This document shows positions 9,040-16,978 of a stretch of 64,000 nt of DNA, piece by piece. The position numbers and the translations under genes were made by a program. The stretch's first letter is position 1. Each line of letters opens with the position of its first letter. The DNA comes from an uncultured Paracoccaceae bacterium (lineage in GTDB: Bacteria; Pseudomonadota; Alphaproteobacteria; Rhodobacterales; Rhodobacteraceae): positions 766,001 to 830,000 of the forward strand of contig CANLQO010000002.1 in assembly GCA_947493335.1 (NCBI GenBank), written 5' to 3'. The notes under the pieces were generated by a model, which searched no databases, was not told the origin of the DNA, and saw nothing but the letters and a program-made list of their open reading frames with translations.

Positions 9040-10085
9040 TGCCACAACTGCCCCTGCGCGCGGGATTTGCCTTGCTGATCGGTGCGCTTTCAGGGGTTGC
9101 AGCTTTCACCCTTGGCATGCCGCTGCCCTGGATGCTGGGCTCCATGCTGGGCGTTACAATCGCTGCACTGATGCACCTTCCCATCGCGGGTCCCGACCGT
9201 TTGCGGCCCATCGTGATCCCGGTGATCGGCGTCATGCTCGGGTCCGCCATCACCGCCGAGACCCTGCAGCAACTGGGCCAATGGTCCGCCACCTTGCTGA
9301 TCCTGCCGCTCGCGCTGATGTCTTCCGCTGCCGTTTCATATGTCGTCTACCGCCGTCTGGGCGGCTATGACGCAGCGACCGCCTACTTCAGCGCCATGCC
9401 GGGTGGGCTGAACGAGATGCTCTTGATGGGCGCGGCCCAAGGCGGCAACGAACGCCGCATCGCGCTGGCCCATGCCGCGCGCGTGCTGATGGTGATCTTC
9501 TTTGTGGCACTCTTCTTTGGCGCCTTCCTTGGCGTGCGCAGCAACACCTCTGCCGTGACATGGACCGCGCTGAACGCACTGACGGTCGTCGATTACCTGA
9601 TCCTCGCGGCCTGTGCAGTGGCAGGCGTGTCCTTTGCACGTCTCATCCGCTTGCCCGCCGCCCCGATCTTTGGCCCCCTGATCCTTTCAGGGGCGGCCCA
9701 TGTGCTCGGCTGGGTCACCCTGCCGCCGCCCTCTCTGGTGGTTATCGCCGCGCAGATCGTGGTTGGAACAATCATCGGCGCGCGCTTCATCGGGGCCACA
9801 CTGAGCGAGGTCGGACGCGACCTGCTGCTGGGGGCTGCGGCAACCTTGCTGATGCTGATTGCGGCACTGGTTTCGGCCTACCTGCTGATCCAAGTCGCCG
9901 ACGTGCCCATGGCGCAGGCCTTCCTCGCCTATGCACCCGGCGGGCTGACAGAGATGTCCCTGCTCACACTCGCAATCAATCAGGACGTGGCCTTTGTCTC
10001 GGTCACACATATCGTCCGCATCACCCTTGTCATCGCCGCGGCACCTGCTCTCTTTGGTCTCCTGCGCCGCTACCTTGATCCCTGA
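9039..10085 (+). CDS. AbrB family membrane transporter
   Basis: 348 residues, very hydrophobic, with about ten transmembrane segments in two homologous halves. Each half has the AbrB-type motif: GMPLPWMLGSMLG near residue 30 and APIFGPLILSGAAHVLGW in the second half. AMPGGLNEMLLMGAAQGG and its echo YAPGGLTEMSLLTLAIN mark the duplicated re-entrant region. The family is often annotated as an ammonia monooxygenase-like regulator, but the fold indicates transport and the substrate is unknown. ATG 9039 overlaps the trhO stop by one base. Confidence 0.85.
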   Translation: MPQLPLRAGFALLIGALSGVAAFTLGMPLPWMLGSMLGVTIAALMHLPIAGPDRLRPIVIPVIGVMLGSAITAETLQQLGQWSATLLILPLALMSSAAVSYVVYRRLGGYDAATAYFSAMPGGLNEMLLMGAAQGGNERRIALAHAARVLMVIFFVALFFGAFLGVRSNTSAVTWTALNALTVVDYLILAACAVAGVSFARLIRLPAAPIFGPLILSGAAHVLGWVTLPPPSLVVIAAQIVVGTIIGARFIGATLSEVGRDLLLGAAATLLMLIAALVSAYLLIQVADVPMAQAFLAYAPGGLTEMSLLTLAINQDVAFVSVTHIVRITLVIAAAPALFGLLRRYLDP

Positions 10086-10132
10086 CGCCCGCCCCCTTAG
10101 CCTTTGTCGAAACCTCCGATCAAAGGCTGCCC

Positions 10133-10582
10133 ATGTTCGAACGTATCCTCTCGCTTTTCTCGCCCGCCCCCCACGTGACAGAGCTTCCGCCCGAAGACGC
10201 CCGTCATGCGCTGGGCGCGCTGCTTGTCCGCACCGCCAAGGCCGACCGCGCCTATCTGTTCGAAGAGGTGGAAGAAATCGACCACGTCCTTGCCGACCTT
10301 TATGACCTGAACAAGGTTGAAGCCGCGATGATGCGCGCGGCCTGCGAAAAACTCGACCACGAAATGCCCGCGACAGCCGAGCTTGCGCAAATCCTGCATG
10401 ATGCCATCCCGCTGGCCGAACGCGAAGCCGCCGTTGCCGCGCTCTGGCGCGTGGTCTTTGCGGACGGCATCGAAGAAGAAAGCGAAGACGCCGTACTGCA
10501 CGAGGTTGAGCAAACGCTCGGCGTCAGCCCCGAAGTCAGCAAACGCCTGCATGATGAGGCGCAAGCCGCCGCGCAGGGCTGA
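10133..10582 (+). CDS. TerB family tellurite-resistance-like protein
   Basis: A 149-residue all-helical protein of the TerB/DUF533-like type. It has acidic helices carrying the expected AKADRAYLFEEVEEI and VFADGIEEESEDAVLHEVE segments, two copies of a metal-binding-like D/E cluster. The family is found near membranes and in stress operons, and its molecular role is unsettled. It has no signal peptide. Its stop overlaps the desaturase start (TGATG), so it is coupled to that gene. Confidence 0.8.
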   Translation: MFERILSLFSPAPHVTELPPEDARHALGALLVRTAKADRAYLFEEVEEIDHVLADLYDLNKVEAAMMRAACEKLDHEMPATAELAQILHDAIPLAEREAAVAALWRVVFADGIEEESEDAVLHEVEQTLGVSPEVSKRLHDEAQAAAQG

Positions 10583-11493
10583 TGACCCATCAGGCCTTTT
10601 TGCAATCGCTCTCGCCTGCCGACCGCGCCCGCCTGACGGCGTTGACCAACGGGGCGGGGCTGATGCACCTTGGCCTGCACGCTGGCGCGATTGTCTTGCT
10701 TGCGACCGCCATAGCGCTGGGCGTGCCCGGCTGGCCGTTCCTGCTTTTGCCATTGGGCATTTTTCAGGTGTTCCTCTTTCACCTCCTGCACGAGGTGACG
10801 CACGAAACCGTCTTTGCCAGCAAACCCCTGAACATCTGGGTGGCCCGCATAGCCGGATTCATCCTGCTGATCCCGCCACTCTGGTTTCGCTACTTCCACT
10901 TCGCGCACCACAAGCATACCCATGATCCCCAGCACGACCCGGAACTGGCAACGCCAAAGCCGCGCACGTGGCCCGGATACCTGTGGTACCTCACGGGCCT
11001 GCCAATGTGGGGAAGCCTTCTGAAAACACTTTGGAACAACGGTGCTGGCAAATGTGTGGACGCCTATGTCCCAACCTCCGCACTCACCCGCATCGCGAAA
11101 GAGGCGCGGTTGATGCTGCAGATCTACGCCGTGATTCTTGCCTTTTCCCTGCTGCTTGGATCCGCGCTGCTCTTTTGGATATGGGTCCTGCCGCTCGTCC
11201 TTGGCCAGCCATTCCTGCGGCTCTACCTGATGGCAGAGCATACCGATTGCGCACATGTGCCGGACATGTTCACCAACACCCGTACGACCTTTACGACCCG
11301 CGCCATCCGTTGGCTTGCGTGGAACATGCCGTATCACGCCGAGCACCACGCCCTTCCGTCCGTGCCGTTCCACCAATTGCCTGCTTTGCATGATCTTGCG
11401 CAATCGCACTTGCGCGAAACCGCGCCGGGCTATGCGGCTTTTCACGCGACCTATGCAGCGCGCCTAACGCCCGCGCCCGGCAGCAAGGGCTGA
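10582..11493 (+). CDS. fatty acid desaturase
   Basis: 303 residues with four to six transmembrane helices and the three histidine boxes of membrane diiron desaturases and hydroxylases: HEVTHE near residue 70, HHKHTHD near 111, and HAEHHALP near 253. These bind two iron atoms at the cytoplasmic face. The enzyme would introduce a double bond or hydroxyl group into a lipid or carotenoid-like chain. The substrate cannot be fixed from the sequence. It is coupled to the TerB-like gene by a one-base overlap. Its 3' end overlaps the convergent EamA gene by 30 bp. Confidence 0.88.
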   Translation: MTHQAFLQSLSPADRARLTALTNGAGLMHLGLHAGAIVLLATAIALGVPGWPFLLLPLGIFQVFLFHLLHEVTHETVFASKPLNIWVARIAGFILLIPPLWFRYFHFAHHKHTHDPQHDPELATPKPRTWPGYLWYLTGLPMWGSLLKTLWNNGAGKCVDAYVPTSALTRIAKEARLMLQIYAVILAFSLLLGSALLFWIWVLPLVLGQPFLRLYLMAEHTDCAHVPDMFTNTRTTFTTRAIRWLAWNMPYHAEHHALPSVPFHQLPALHDLAQSHLRETAPGYAAFHATYAARLTPAPGSKG

Positions 11494-12309
11494 TCCGACG
11501 CCCGCCACCATGATGACGGCCAGACCAACCATGGTCCAAGCATCCGGCCAATCGCCAAAGAACAACAGGCCAAAAAGCATCGCCGCAATCAACTGGCTGT
11601 AAATCAGGGGCGCGATCACACCAGCAGGCGTTGTGCGGTTGACCTGTACGAGCAGCAGATTGCCGATCGCCGATCCCAATGCGCTGATCGCCAAAAGGCC
11701 GATGATCTTCCCGTCAAATCCGCTGGCGCCGCCAACGGCGAGGGGGGCCAGCAATACTGCGCCAATCATCAGCTGCGAGATCAGCAGGAACCTTGGCCGA
11801 AAGTCCGGTGCCAGCCAGCGTGTCGCCACCAGATATCCACCATGCAGGCACCCCGCCAGCACCGCAAAGGCCATCCCTGTCGTGACCCCGAAACCGGGCC
11901 TGACCACGATCAGCACCCCCGCAAAGCTGACCGCCAGTAAGGCCGCGCGCAGCACCGTGACCCTTTCTTTCAGGATCAGCGCACTCAGAACAAAGGCCAC
12001 CACCGGCCCGATGAAAAAGCCTGCAAAGGCATTTGCCATCGGCTCTGTCTTCAGCGCGGTCAGAATGCAGCAAATGCCGCCCGCAATCAGGGCCGCTCTC
12101 AGGATCAGTCGCCAGTCCCCCAACATCCGCCATTCGTGCCGTTGCATCCCGCTAAGCGGCAGAAGCAGGATGGCTGCCAGCGCAAACCGTGCCCAGGCCA
12201 CAAAGAACGGCGCAAACCCTGCCGCCGACAGGGCTTTCCCCGCCGCATCGCCACCCACGATCAGGAACATCGCCGCAACGACCGACAGGATAACAAGGGG
12301 CAGAGGCAT
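11464..12309 (-). CDS. EamA/DMT family transporter
   Basis: 281 residues, ten predicted transmembrane helices in two five-helix EamA repeats (residues ~1-135 and ~150-275). FAGFFIGPVVAFVLSALILKERVT is the conserved end of repeat one, with the usual Glu after a Pro/Val-rich helix. QLIAAMLFGLLFFGDWPDAWTMVGLAVIMVAG is its counterpart in repeat two. Such proteins export amino acids, nucleosides or other metabolites from the cytoplasm. The substrate is unknown. Confidence 0.85.
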   Translation of the reverse strand: MPLPLVILSVVAAMFLIVGGDAAGKALSAAGFAPFFVAWARFALAAILLLPLSGMQRHEWRMLGDWRLILRAALIAGGICCILTALKTEPMANAFAGFFIGPVVAFVLSALILKERVTVLRAALLAVSFAGVLIVVRPGFGVTTGMAFAVLAGCLHGGYLVATRWLAPDFRPRFLLISQLMIGAVLLAPLAVGGASGFDGKIIGLLAISALGSAIGNLLLVQVNRTTPAGVIAPLIYSQLIAAMLFGLLFFGDWPDAWTMVGLAVIMVAGVGSALAAGRGR

Positions 12310-12365
12310 GACGGTCCGTTTCGCTTGGCTCCGCCCTCATTGCGTCGAATTACGCCAAAGTGCAA

Positions 12366-13190
12366 TCAGATCGCGGTGGCGCTGACCAATACCGCAGGTA
12401 CCGGAACACGCCAGCGGCCACCTTTGCTGGGGCGGCGCGCCACCTTTTCGGCCACGGCCTCTCTGATCCGTTCCTTGCGTTTGTCGGACTGCGGCCGCAG
12501 CAGCGCGCCGCCGCGCACCGTGCCGTTCATGAAATAGTCAAACGGCGCACCGGGGTCGCTGACCTCCCAATAGCTGCCCACGTCGGTCAGCGCGACATCG
12601 GCAAATCCCGCCTTGTGAAGGGCTTTCTGTGCCCGTTCAGCCTCCGCATAGTCATGGGTGCCGGGGGCCGCTGGCAATTGCACGTCTGGGTCGCCATGGG
12701 CCTTGATCGCCTCAAAAACGATGGCAAAGGCGTCCCCCGGCTCCGGCGCTTTCCAGACCGAATAAACAATTCTGCCGCCGTTTTTCAGGACCCGCCGCGC
12801 TTCGGCAAAGGCTTTGTCAGGATAGGGAATATGCGGCACGCCAAACCCGATTGTCACCGCATCAAAAGAGGCATCCGCCAACGTCAGCGCCATCGCGTCG
12901 CCCGCCTCAAACCCTGCGCCGGGGACTGTCGCGCGGGCGACCTCCAGCATCGCGGGCGAGAAATCGACGCCGGTCACCACTGCCCCGGTCTCAACCAACC
13001 CCTTTGCCACTACCCCGTGCCCGCAGCACAAATCCAGCGCCCTGTCGCCCGGTCCAACCTTCGCCAGCTCCACGAATTTGGGCACACATTGCGCGGCCGC
13101 CTGTGCAAAATCCCGCGCATAAGCCGCCGCCGTTCCGGCATCCGCCCACCCATCGCGCTCAATCTCAGCAAAGCTGTCAAAATCCGTCAT
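12366..13190 (-). CDS. class I SAM-dependent methyltransferase
   Basis: A 274-residue Rossmann-fold methyltransferase. Motif I is LDLCCGHGVVAKGL near residue 60, followed by the acidic end of strand two (GVDFSPAMLEVAR) and motif III (FDAVTIGFGVPHI). This pattern resembles UbiE/arsenite-type methyltransferases, but the acceptor is not evident. The ATG at 13190 (MTDFDSFAE) is chosen because the 12 residues in front of it look like untranslated sequence. Divergent from pncB with about 85 bp between. Confidence 0.83.
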   Translation of the reverse strand: MTDFDSFAEIERDGWADAGTAAAYARDFAQAAAQCVPKFVELAKVGPGDRALDLCCGHGVVAKGLVETGAVVTGVDFSPAMLEVARATVPGAGFEAGDAMALTLADASFDAVTIGFGVPHIPYPDKAFAEARRVLKNGGRIVYSVWKAPEPGDAFAIVFEAIKAHGDPDVQLPAAPGTHDYAEAERAQKALHKAGFADVALTDVGSYWEVSDPGAPFDYFMNGTVRGGALLRPQSDKRKERIREAVAEKVARRPSKGGRWRVPVPAVLVSATAI

Positions 13191-13275
13191 CCCGGCCAAC
13201 CCTACGGCATCCCCCGCCCATTGCAAAACCGCGGCCCCCTTGCTCTAACCCCTTCCCAAGCCAACGGAGGACCCT

Positions 13276-14568
13276 ATGGTCGACATCGCCACCCGCGTCT
13301 GGAACCACAAATGGAAGATCGACCCGATCGTCCGTTCCCTTATCGACACCGACTTCTACAAACTCCTGATGTGCCAGTCGGTCTTTCGCAACAAACCCGA
13401 CGCCCAGGTCACCTTCTCCCTCATCAACCGCGCCACCCATATCCCGCTCGCCACCCTCATCGACGAGGGCGAGCTGCGCGAACAACTCGACCACATCCGC
13501 TCTCTCTCGCTCCGCCGGGGTGAATCCACTTGGATGCGCGGCAACACCTTCTACGGCAAACGCCAGATGTTCTCGCCAGAGTTCATGGACTGGTTCGAAA
13601 ACCTCTCGCTCCCGCCCTACCACCTCGAACGCGTCGGCGACCAATATGAACTCACCTTCGAAGGCTCATGGCCCGAGGTGATGCTGTGGGAAATCCCCGC
13701 CCTCGCCGTGCTGATGGAACTGCGCGGCCGCGCCGTCCTGGGCCAGATGGGCCGGTTTGAACTGCAAGTCCTCTACGCCCGCGCCATGACCAAGCTTTGG
13801 GAAAAGGTCGAGCGCCTGCAAACCATCCCCGACCTCGCACTCGCAGACTTCGGCACCCGCCGCCGCCACTCCTTCCTCTGGCAGGACTGGTGCGTGCAGG
13901 CCATGTCCGAAGGGCTGGGCTCGCGCTTTGTCGGCACCTCCAACTGCCTCATCGCCAAGAATAGGGATATGGAGGCGATCGGCACCAACGCCCACGAACT
14001 CCCCATGGTCTATGCCGCCTTGGCGCAGGGCGACGCGGCCCTCGCGCAGGCCCCCTATGATGTGCTCTCCGACTGGCAGGCCGAACATGACGGCAACCTG
14101 CGCATCATCCTGCCCGACACCTACGGCACACCGGGGTTTTTGGAACGTGCGCCGGATTGGCTCGCCGGCTGGACCGGCATCCGCATCGACAGCGGCGACC
14201 CCGCTGCGGGGGCCGAAGCCGCGATTGACTGGTGGAAAAGCCGGGGAGAGGACCCCCGTGAGAAACTGATCATCTTCTCCGATGGCTTGGACGTCGACAA
14301 GATCCTGTCCCTGCACGCCCAATTCAAAGGCCGCGTCCGCGTGTCCTTCGGCTGGGGCACAATGCTGACGAACGACTTCAAAGGCCTCACGGACGGCGAC
14401 AGCCTCGCCCCCTTCTCACTGGTCTGCAAAGCGGTGTCTGCGAACGGCAATGCAACGGTCAAGCTGAGCGATAACCCCAACAAAGCCATGGGCCCCGAGG
14501 CAGAGATTGAGCGCTATAAGCGCGTGTTTGGGGTGGGTGAGCAGGAAAAGGTTGAGGTGGTGGTTTAG
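13276..14568 (+). CDS. pncB: nicotinate phosphoribosyltransferase
   Basis: A 430-residue PncB of the NAD salvage pathway, which joins nicotinate and PRPP with ATP help. The opening SLIDTDFYKLLMCQSVFR is the family signature. GTSNCLIAKNRDMEAIGTNAHELPM in the middle includes the active-site His that is phosphorylated. IRIDSGDPAAGAEAAIDWW and GWGTMLTNDF form the PRPP-binding part of the barrel. CGGAGG lies 5 nt ahead of the ATG. It ends at the border of the A+T-rich insert. Confidence 0.94.
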   Translation: MVDIATRVWNHKWKIDPIVRSLIDTDFYKLLMCQSVFRNKPDAQVTFSLINRATHIPLATLIDEGELREQLDHIRSLSLRRGESTWMRGNTFYGKRQMFSPEFMDWFENLSLPPYHLERVGDQYELTFEGSWPEVMLWEIPALAVLMELRGRAVLGQMGRFELQVLYARAMTKLWEKVERLQTIPDLALADFGTRRRHSFLWQDWCVQAMSEGLGSRFVGTSNCLIAKNRDMEAIGTNAHELPMVYAALAQGDAALAQAPYDVLSDWQAEHDGNLRIILPDTYGTPGFLERAPDWLAGWTGIRIDSGDPAAGAEAAIDWWKSRGEDPREKLIIFSDGLDVDKILSLHAQFKGRVRVSFGWGTMLTNDFKGLTDGDSLAPFSLVCKAVSANGNATVKLSDNPNKAMGPEAEIERYKRVFGVGEQEKVEVVV

Positions 14569-14732
14569 AATTTCCCATGCCTCGACCTTGAAATTCCAAA
14601 AAAAGTCACTATATTACGATTTGGCTTTGAAAAAGGCCGGAAATGCCTGGATAGGCTAATTGAAACCTGGAATGGGTTCGGTCGATAAATTCTCGCTCTC
14701 GAATGAGCCGTAACTAATTCGAACGCTACACA

Positions 14733-14754
14733 TTCCTTTCGATGATGAAAGGAA
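14733..14754 (+). promoter_or_regulatory. 8-bp perfect hairpin covering the ribosome-binding site of the AIPR-like gene
   Basis: TTCCTTTC (14733-14740) and GAAAGGAA (14747-14754) form a perfect stem around the loop GATGAT. The right arm contains the Shine-Dalgarno AAAGGA of the gene starting at 14760. In RNA this would hide the ribosome-binding site. In DNA it is a plausible dyad for an autoregulator. Confidence 0.6.
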
Positions 14755-14759
14755 AAATA

Positions 14760-16157
14760 ATGTCATCATTCATAATTAAATTCTCCGACGTGGCGCTTCA
14801 GCCTAGTGCAAACACTAATGGCGCTGTGCAGCGAGCCATTGGATTTGTAAACCTTCAACAACTCCTCTCGCTGATCGATAGTAAAACACTTGCGCCCAAC
14901 CCAAGAAGTGCAAAGAAGAATGCAATTGTTGATGGAATCTTGGGTACACTAAATGACACTCCCGAGCTTTTTCGATTCAAGTCCAAGGGTCTTCTGATAT
15001 CGTCTCATAAAGTCGAACCGCTTCAGCGGAACCGATTTCGAATTGAATTTAGTAAGGATTTCGTCGATGGAGTACTTGATGGGGGGCACAATCTGTTTGC
15101 GATTGCGTTGTTCCTACTCTCCCAAGTGATGGATCCAAAAGAGGTTCGAAAACTTCGAGTTTGGGAGCAAGTTGATTCAGCTTGGGCAAAGTATCGAGCA
15201 GAAATTGGCGCACTTGATTTTGATGAAGAAGATCAAGTTTCGGTGGAGTTGATTTTTCCGTCGTCACAAGATGAAGAAACACAGGATTTGTTTGATCAGG
15301 CTGCGTTCGATATTTCTCAAGCGAGAAACGCCAATACTCAAGTCAAAACAGAAGCTTTTCAAAATAAGCTTGGTTTTTACGATGTCCTAAAGGAGGCGCT
15401 GCCAGAAGAGTTGAGCAAAAGGGTCGAGTGGAAGCCGGGAGTAGTGGAAACTCTGGATGCCAAACCGATATCGGTCCGCGATATCGTTGCGCTAGCATGG
15501 ATCCCCCTTAATCTGGCATCCGAGAAGAAGTTGTTGCCAATTGACATAAGTGTGCTGCCGCAGAACATTTATCGAAACAAAGGTGAGTGCTCAGACAAAT
15601 TCAACACACTATTGATGCATGAGGACGTGACGCAACCTATCGGTGGAAAAGCTGGTCAAGTCCGACAAATTCACCACAAGACAATCGAGTCATGTCTGCG
15701 TTTGACTGGAGATCTTCCAAACCTCGTAGATCTTATCTACGAGAATTTCCCAAAACTGTATAATGACGGCGGTTTTCGGTTTGGCCGCAGAACGGTTGTA
15801 AAGATGTATGACCCAGACAAACTAAAGCAGCTCAAAGCAGAAAAAAAAGACGCAGCAGGATATACTTCGATGCGCCCAACGACACCGTATTTCCAACGCA
15901 TGTCAAAGAAACTCAAATATAAATATCCAGAAGCACTAATTATTCCATTTGTAACGGGATTGAGCTCCCTTATGGAAGTCCACAACGGACAGATCTTTTG
16001 GATTTCCGATGATATTGAAGATTTGGTTCTCGAAAAGCTCAGCAGAGCTGCACCTCTATTTGATGGCCAACTTGACGCCTACGACTGGGACCCGCAACGG
16101 CTCGCAAAGAGCCCATCCAGCCATAAACAGGCAGCGAGTTATTATCGGGTACTTTGA
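14760..16157 (+). CDS. AIPR-like protein (putative abortive phage infection)
   Basis: 465 residues. I place it near the AIPR (abortive infection phage resistance) family from the order of motifs. FRFKSKGLLISSHKVEP near residue 80 corresponds to the 'N-R/K-G-I' strand. FVDGVLDGGHNLFAIALFLL near 104 corresponds to the 'NGxQT' turn, here DGGHN. SQARNANTQVKTEAFQNKLGFYDVL corresponds to the 'NTQ' segment. The DGGH turn also recalls the DGQHR box of DndB-type proteins. No transmembrane helix is seen. The ATG at 14760 is preferred over one at 14742 because AAAGGA sits 6 nt upstream of it. It is a lone gene in an A+T-rich insert. Function in defence is inference from family and context. Confidence 0.55.
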   Translation: MSSFIIKFSDVALQPSANTNGAVQRAIGFVNLQQLLSLIDSKTLAPNPRSAKKNAIVDGILGTLNDTPELFRFKSKGLLISSHKVEPLQRNRFRIEFSKDFVDGVLDGGHNLFAIALFLLSQVMDPKEVRKLRVWEQVDSAWAKYRAEIGALDFDEEDQVSVELIFPSSQDEETQDLFDQAAFDISQARNANTQVKTEAFQNKLGFYDVLKEALPEELSKRVEWKPGVVETLDAKPISVRDIVALAWIPLNLASEKKLLPIDISVLPQNIYRNKGECSDKFNTLLMHEDVTQPIGGKAGQVRQIHHKTIESCLRLTGDLPNLVDLIYENFPKLYNDGGFRFGRRTVVKMYDPDKLKQLKAEKKDAAGYTSMRPTTPYFQRMSKKLKYKYPEALIIPFVTGLSSLMEVHNGQIFWISDDIEDLVLEKLSRAAPLFDGQLDAYDWDPQRLAKSPSSHKQAASYYRVL

Positions 16158-16186
16158 AATTGGTGAGGGCGCAATTAATTGCGCCC

Positions 16187-16600
16187 TCACTCCTCCACCT
16201 TCCCCCGCAACGCCTTCACCGCCCCGCGCTGTTTCTTCCCTTCCAGCCGCCGCTTGACTGACCCATAGGTCGGCTTGGTCGGCCGCCGTCGTTTGGGCAC
16301 TTCTGTCGCCTTGCGGATCATCTCTGCCAGACGCTCTAACGCGATCTCGCGGTTGCGAGCCTGGCTGCGGGTCTCTTGCACAAAGATCACCACCGCGCCG
16401 TCCTTCGTCCATTTCTGCCCCGCGATCCGGCGCAGCCGACGTTTCACCGCGTCGGGCAGGTTGGGGGACCGCTCTGCCTCGAACCGCAATTCGACCGCCG
16501 TGGACACTTTGTTCACGTTCTGCCCGCCGGGGCCTGATGCGCGGACAAAGCTTTCTGTCAGCTCCCACTCCGCGATCTCGATATCATCGTTAATGCGCAT
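16187..16600 (-). CDS. arfB: alternative ribosome-rescue factor, class-I release factor-like
   Basis: A 137-residue ArfB/YaeJ (ICT1-type) peptidyl-tRNA hydrolase. The catalytic GGQ loop is at residues 25-27 in SGPGGQNVNKVST. The basic tail after residue 100 (KRRRPTKPTYGSVKRRLEGKKQRG) is the segment that enters the empty mRNA channel of stalled ribosomes. It lacks the codon-recognition domain of true release factors. The leader upstream of the ATG holds an array of 11-bp repeats. Confidence 0.93.
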   Translation of the reverse strand: MRINDDIEIAEWELTESFVRASGPGGQNVNKVSTAVELRFEAERSPNLPDAVKRRLRRIAGQKWTKDGAVVIFVQETRSQARNREIALERLAEMIRKATEVPKRRRPTKPTYGSVKRRLEGKKQRGAVKALRGKVEE

Positions 16601-16609
16601 TCAGACTTT

Positions 16610-16653
16610 CGTATGTACAGGATGTGCATGGGTTGTGCACGGGGTGTGCCATG
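16610..16653. repeat. 44-bp array of four 11-bp units, copy A
   Basis: Four contiguous 11-bp units on the plus strand: CGTATGTACAG, GATGTGCATGG, GTTGTGCACGG and GGTGTGCCATG. Read on the other strand the shared core is roughly CCRTGCACANC. The array starts 10 bp upstream of the arfB ATG, and CTTAACCGG lies about 20 bp beyond it. Copy B is at 27626-27669. Confidence 0.7.
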
Positions 16654-16732
16654 TCGATTTCCGCCGTGCGGTGTCTTAACCGGTTTTCGCCCCATTGGCC
16701 GCATGAGCGCCCCGCCGGACACCACGCGGGAT

Positions 16733-16768
16733 GCAAAAAGGGCCACCCCGGCGATGGGATGGCCCTTT
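16733..16768 (-). terminator. Rho-independent terminator of a small minus-strand transcript
   Basis: A 9-bp perfect stem (16737-16745 with 16760-16768, AAAGGGCCA/TGGCCCTTT), extended inside by CCC/GGG across one mismatch. On the minus strand it is followed by a T run (TTTTTGC). It ends the unit that carries the tiny ORF at 16835-16891. Confidence 0.8.
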
Positions 16769-16822
16769 CCTGAAAGTTGCGGAGGTGGGTCGGTTAGGAT
16801 CTCCACCTTGTGGTCTTCTCAG

Positions 16823-16838
16823 CTAGGGGCTGCCCTAG
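16823..16838. repeat. inverted repeat / hairpin CTAGGG-GCTG-CCCTAG
   Basis: A 6-bp perfect stem with a 4-nt loop that overlaps the stop codon of the tiny ORF. It would form one of the internal hairpins of the small transcript. Confidence 0.65.
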
Positions 16839-16891
16839 ATGTGACCCCCACAAGTTGTCCCGACTGCCTTCTCCAATACTTCATGATGCAC
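16835..16891 (-). CDS. tiny ORF behind an extended perfect Shine-Dalgarno
   Basis: An 18-codon frame with a GTG start, predicted peptide MHHEVLEKAVGTTCGGHI. Seven nt upstream ends GGAGG, part of the 17-nt GAAAGGAGGTGATCCAG (16891-16907 in reverse), which is the complement of the 16S rRNA 3' end. A second frame (ATG at 16884, 21 residues beginning MKYWRRQSG) overlaps it with a less favourable 14-nt spacing. TTGACA at 16954-16949 could be a -35 box, and a terminator follows at 16733. I infer a real short transcript. Whether the peptide matters or only ribosome binding does is open. Confidence 0.45.
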   Translation of the reverse strand: MHHEVLEKAVGTTCGGHI

Positions 16892-16978
16892 TGGATCACC
16901 TCCTTTCAAATGTTTCGCCTAAAGGAAGCTTTGCACAGATTTGGTATATGTCAAATTAATTTCCACAACTTTTCGTGC

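Larger units (their letters stand above)
14569..16186. other. A+T-rich insert with one gene
   Basis: From just after the pncB stop to just before the arfB stop, base composition is visibly richer in A+T than on either side, and codon use shifts (many AAA, GAA, TTT and ATA codons). The segment holds a single gene plus about 190 bp of upstream non-coding DNA. No integrase, tRNA edge or clear flanking direct repeat is visible. I infer horizontal acquisition of a one-gene cargo. The exact ends cannot be fixed. Confidence 0.65.

Noticed and set aside
8050..9045. 331-codon minus-strand frame over trhO
   Set aside because: Antisense shadow typical of high-GC codon bias; trhO is clearly real.
16891..16907. 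Possible fragment of a 16S rRNA gene
   Set aside because: Only the last 17 nt match; the bases before (CTTCATGATGCA) do not resemble the conserved 16S 3' helix, so it is an anti-SD complement, not an rRNA remnant.
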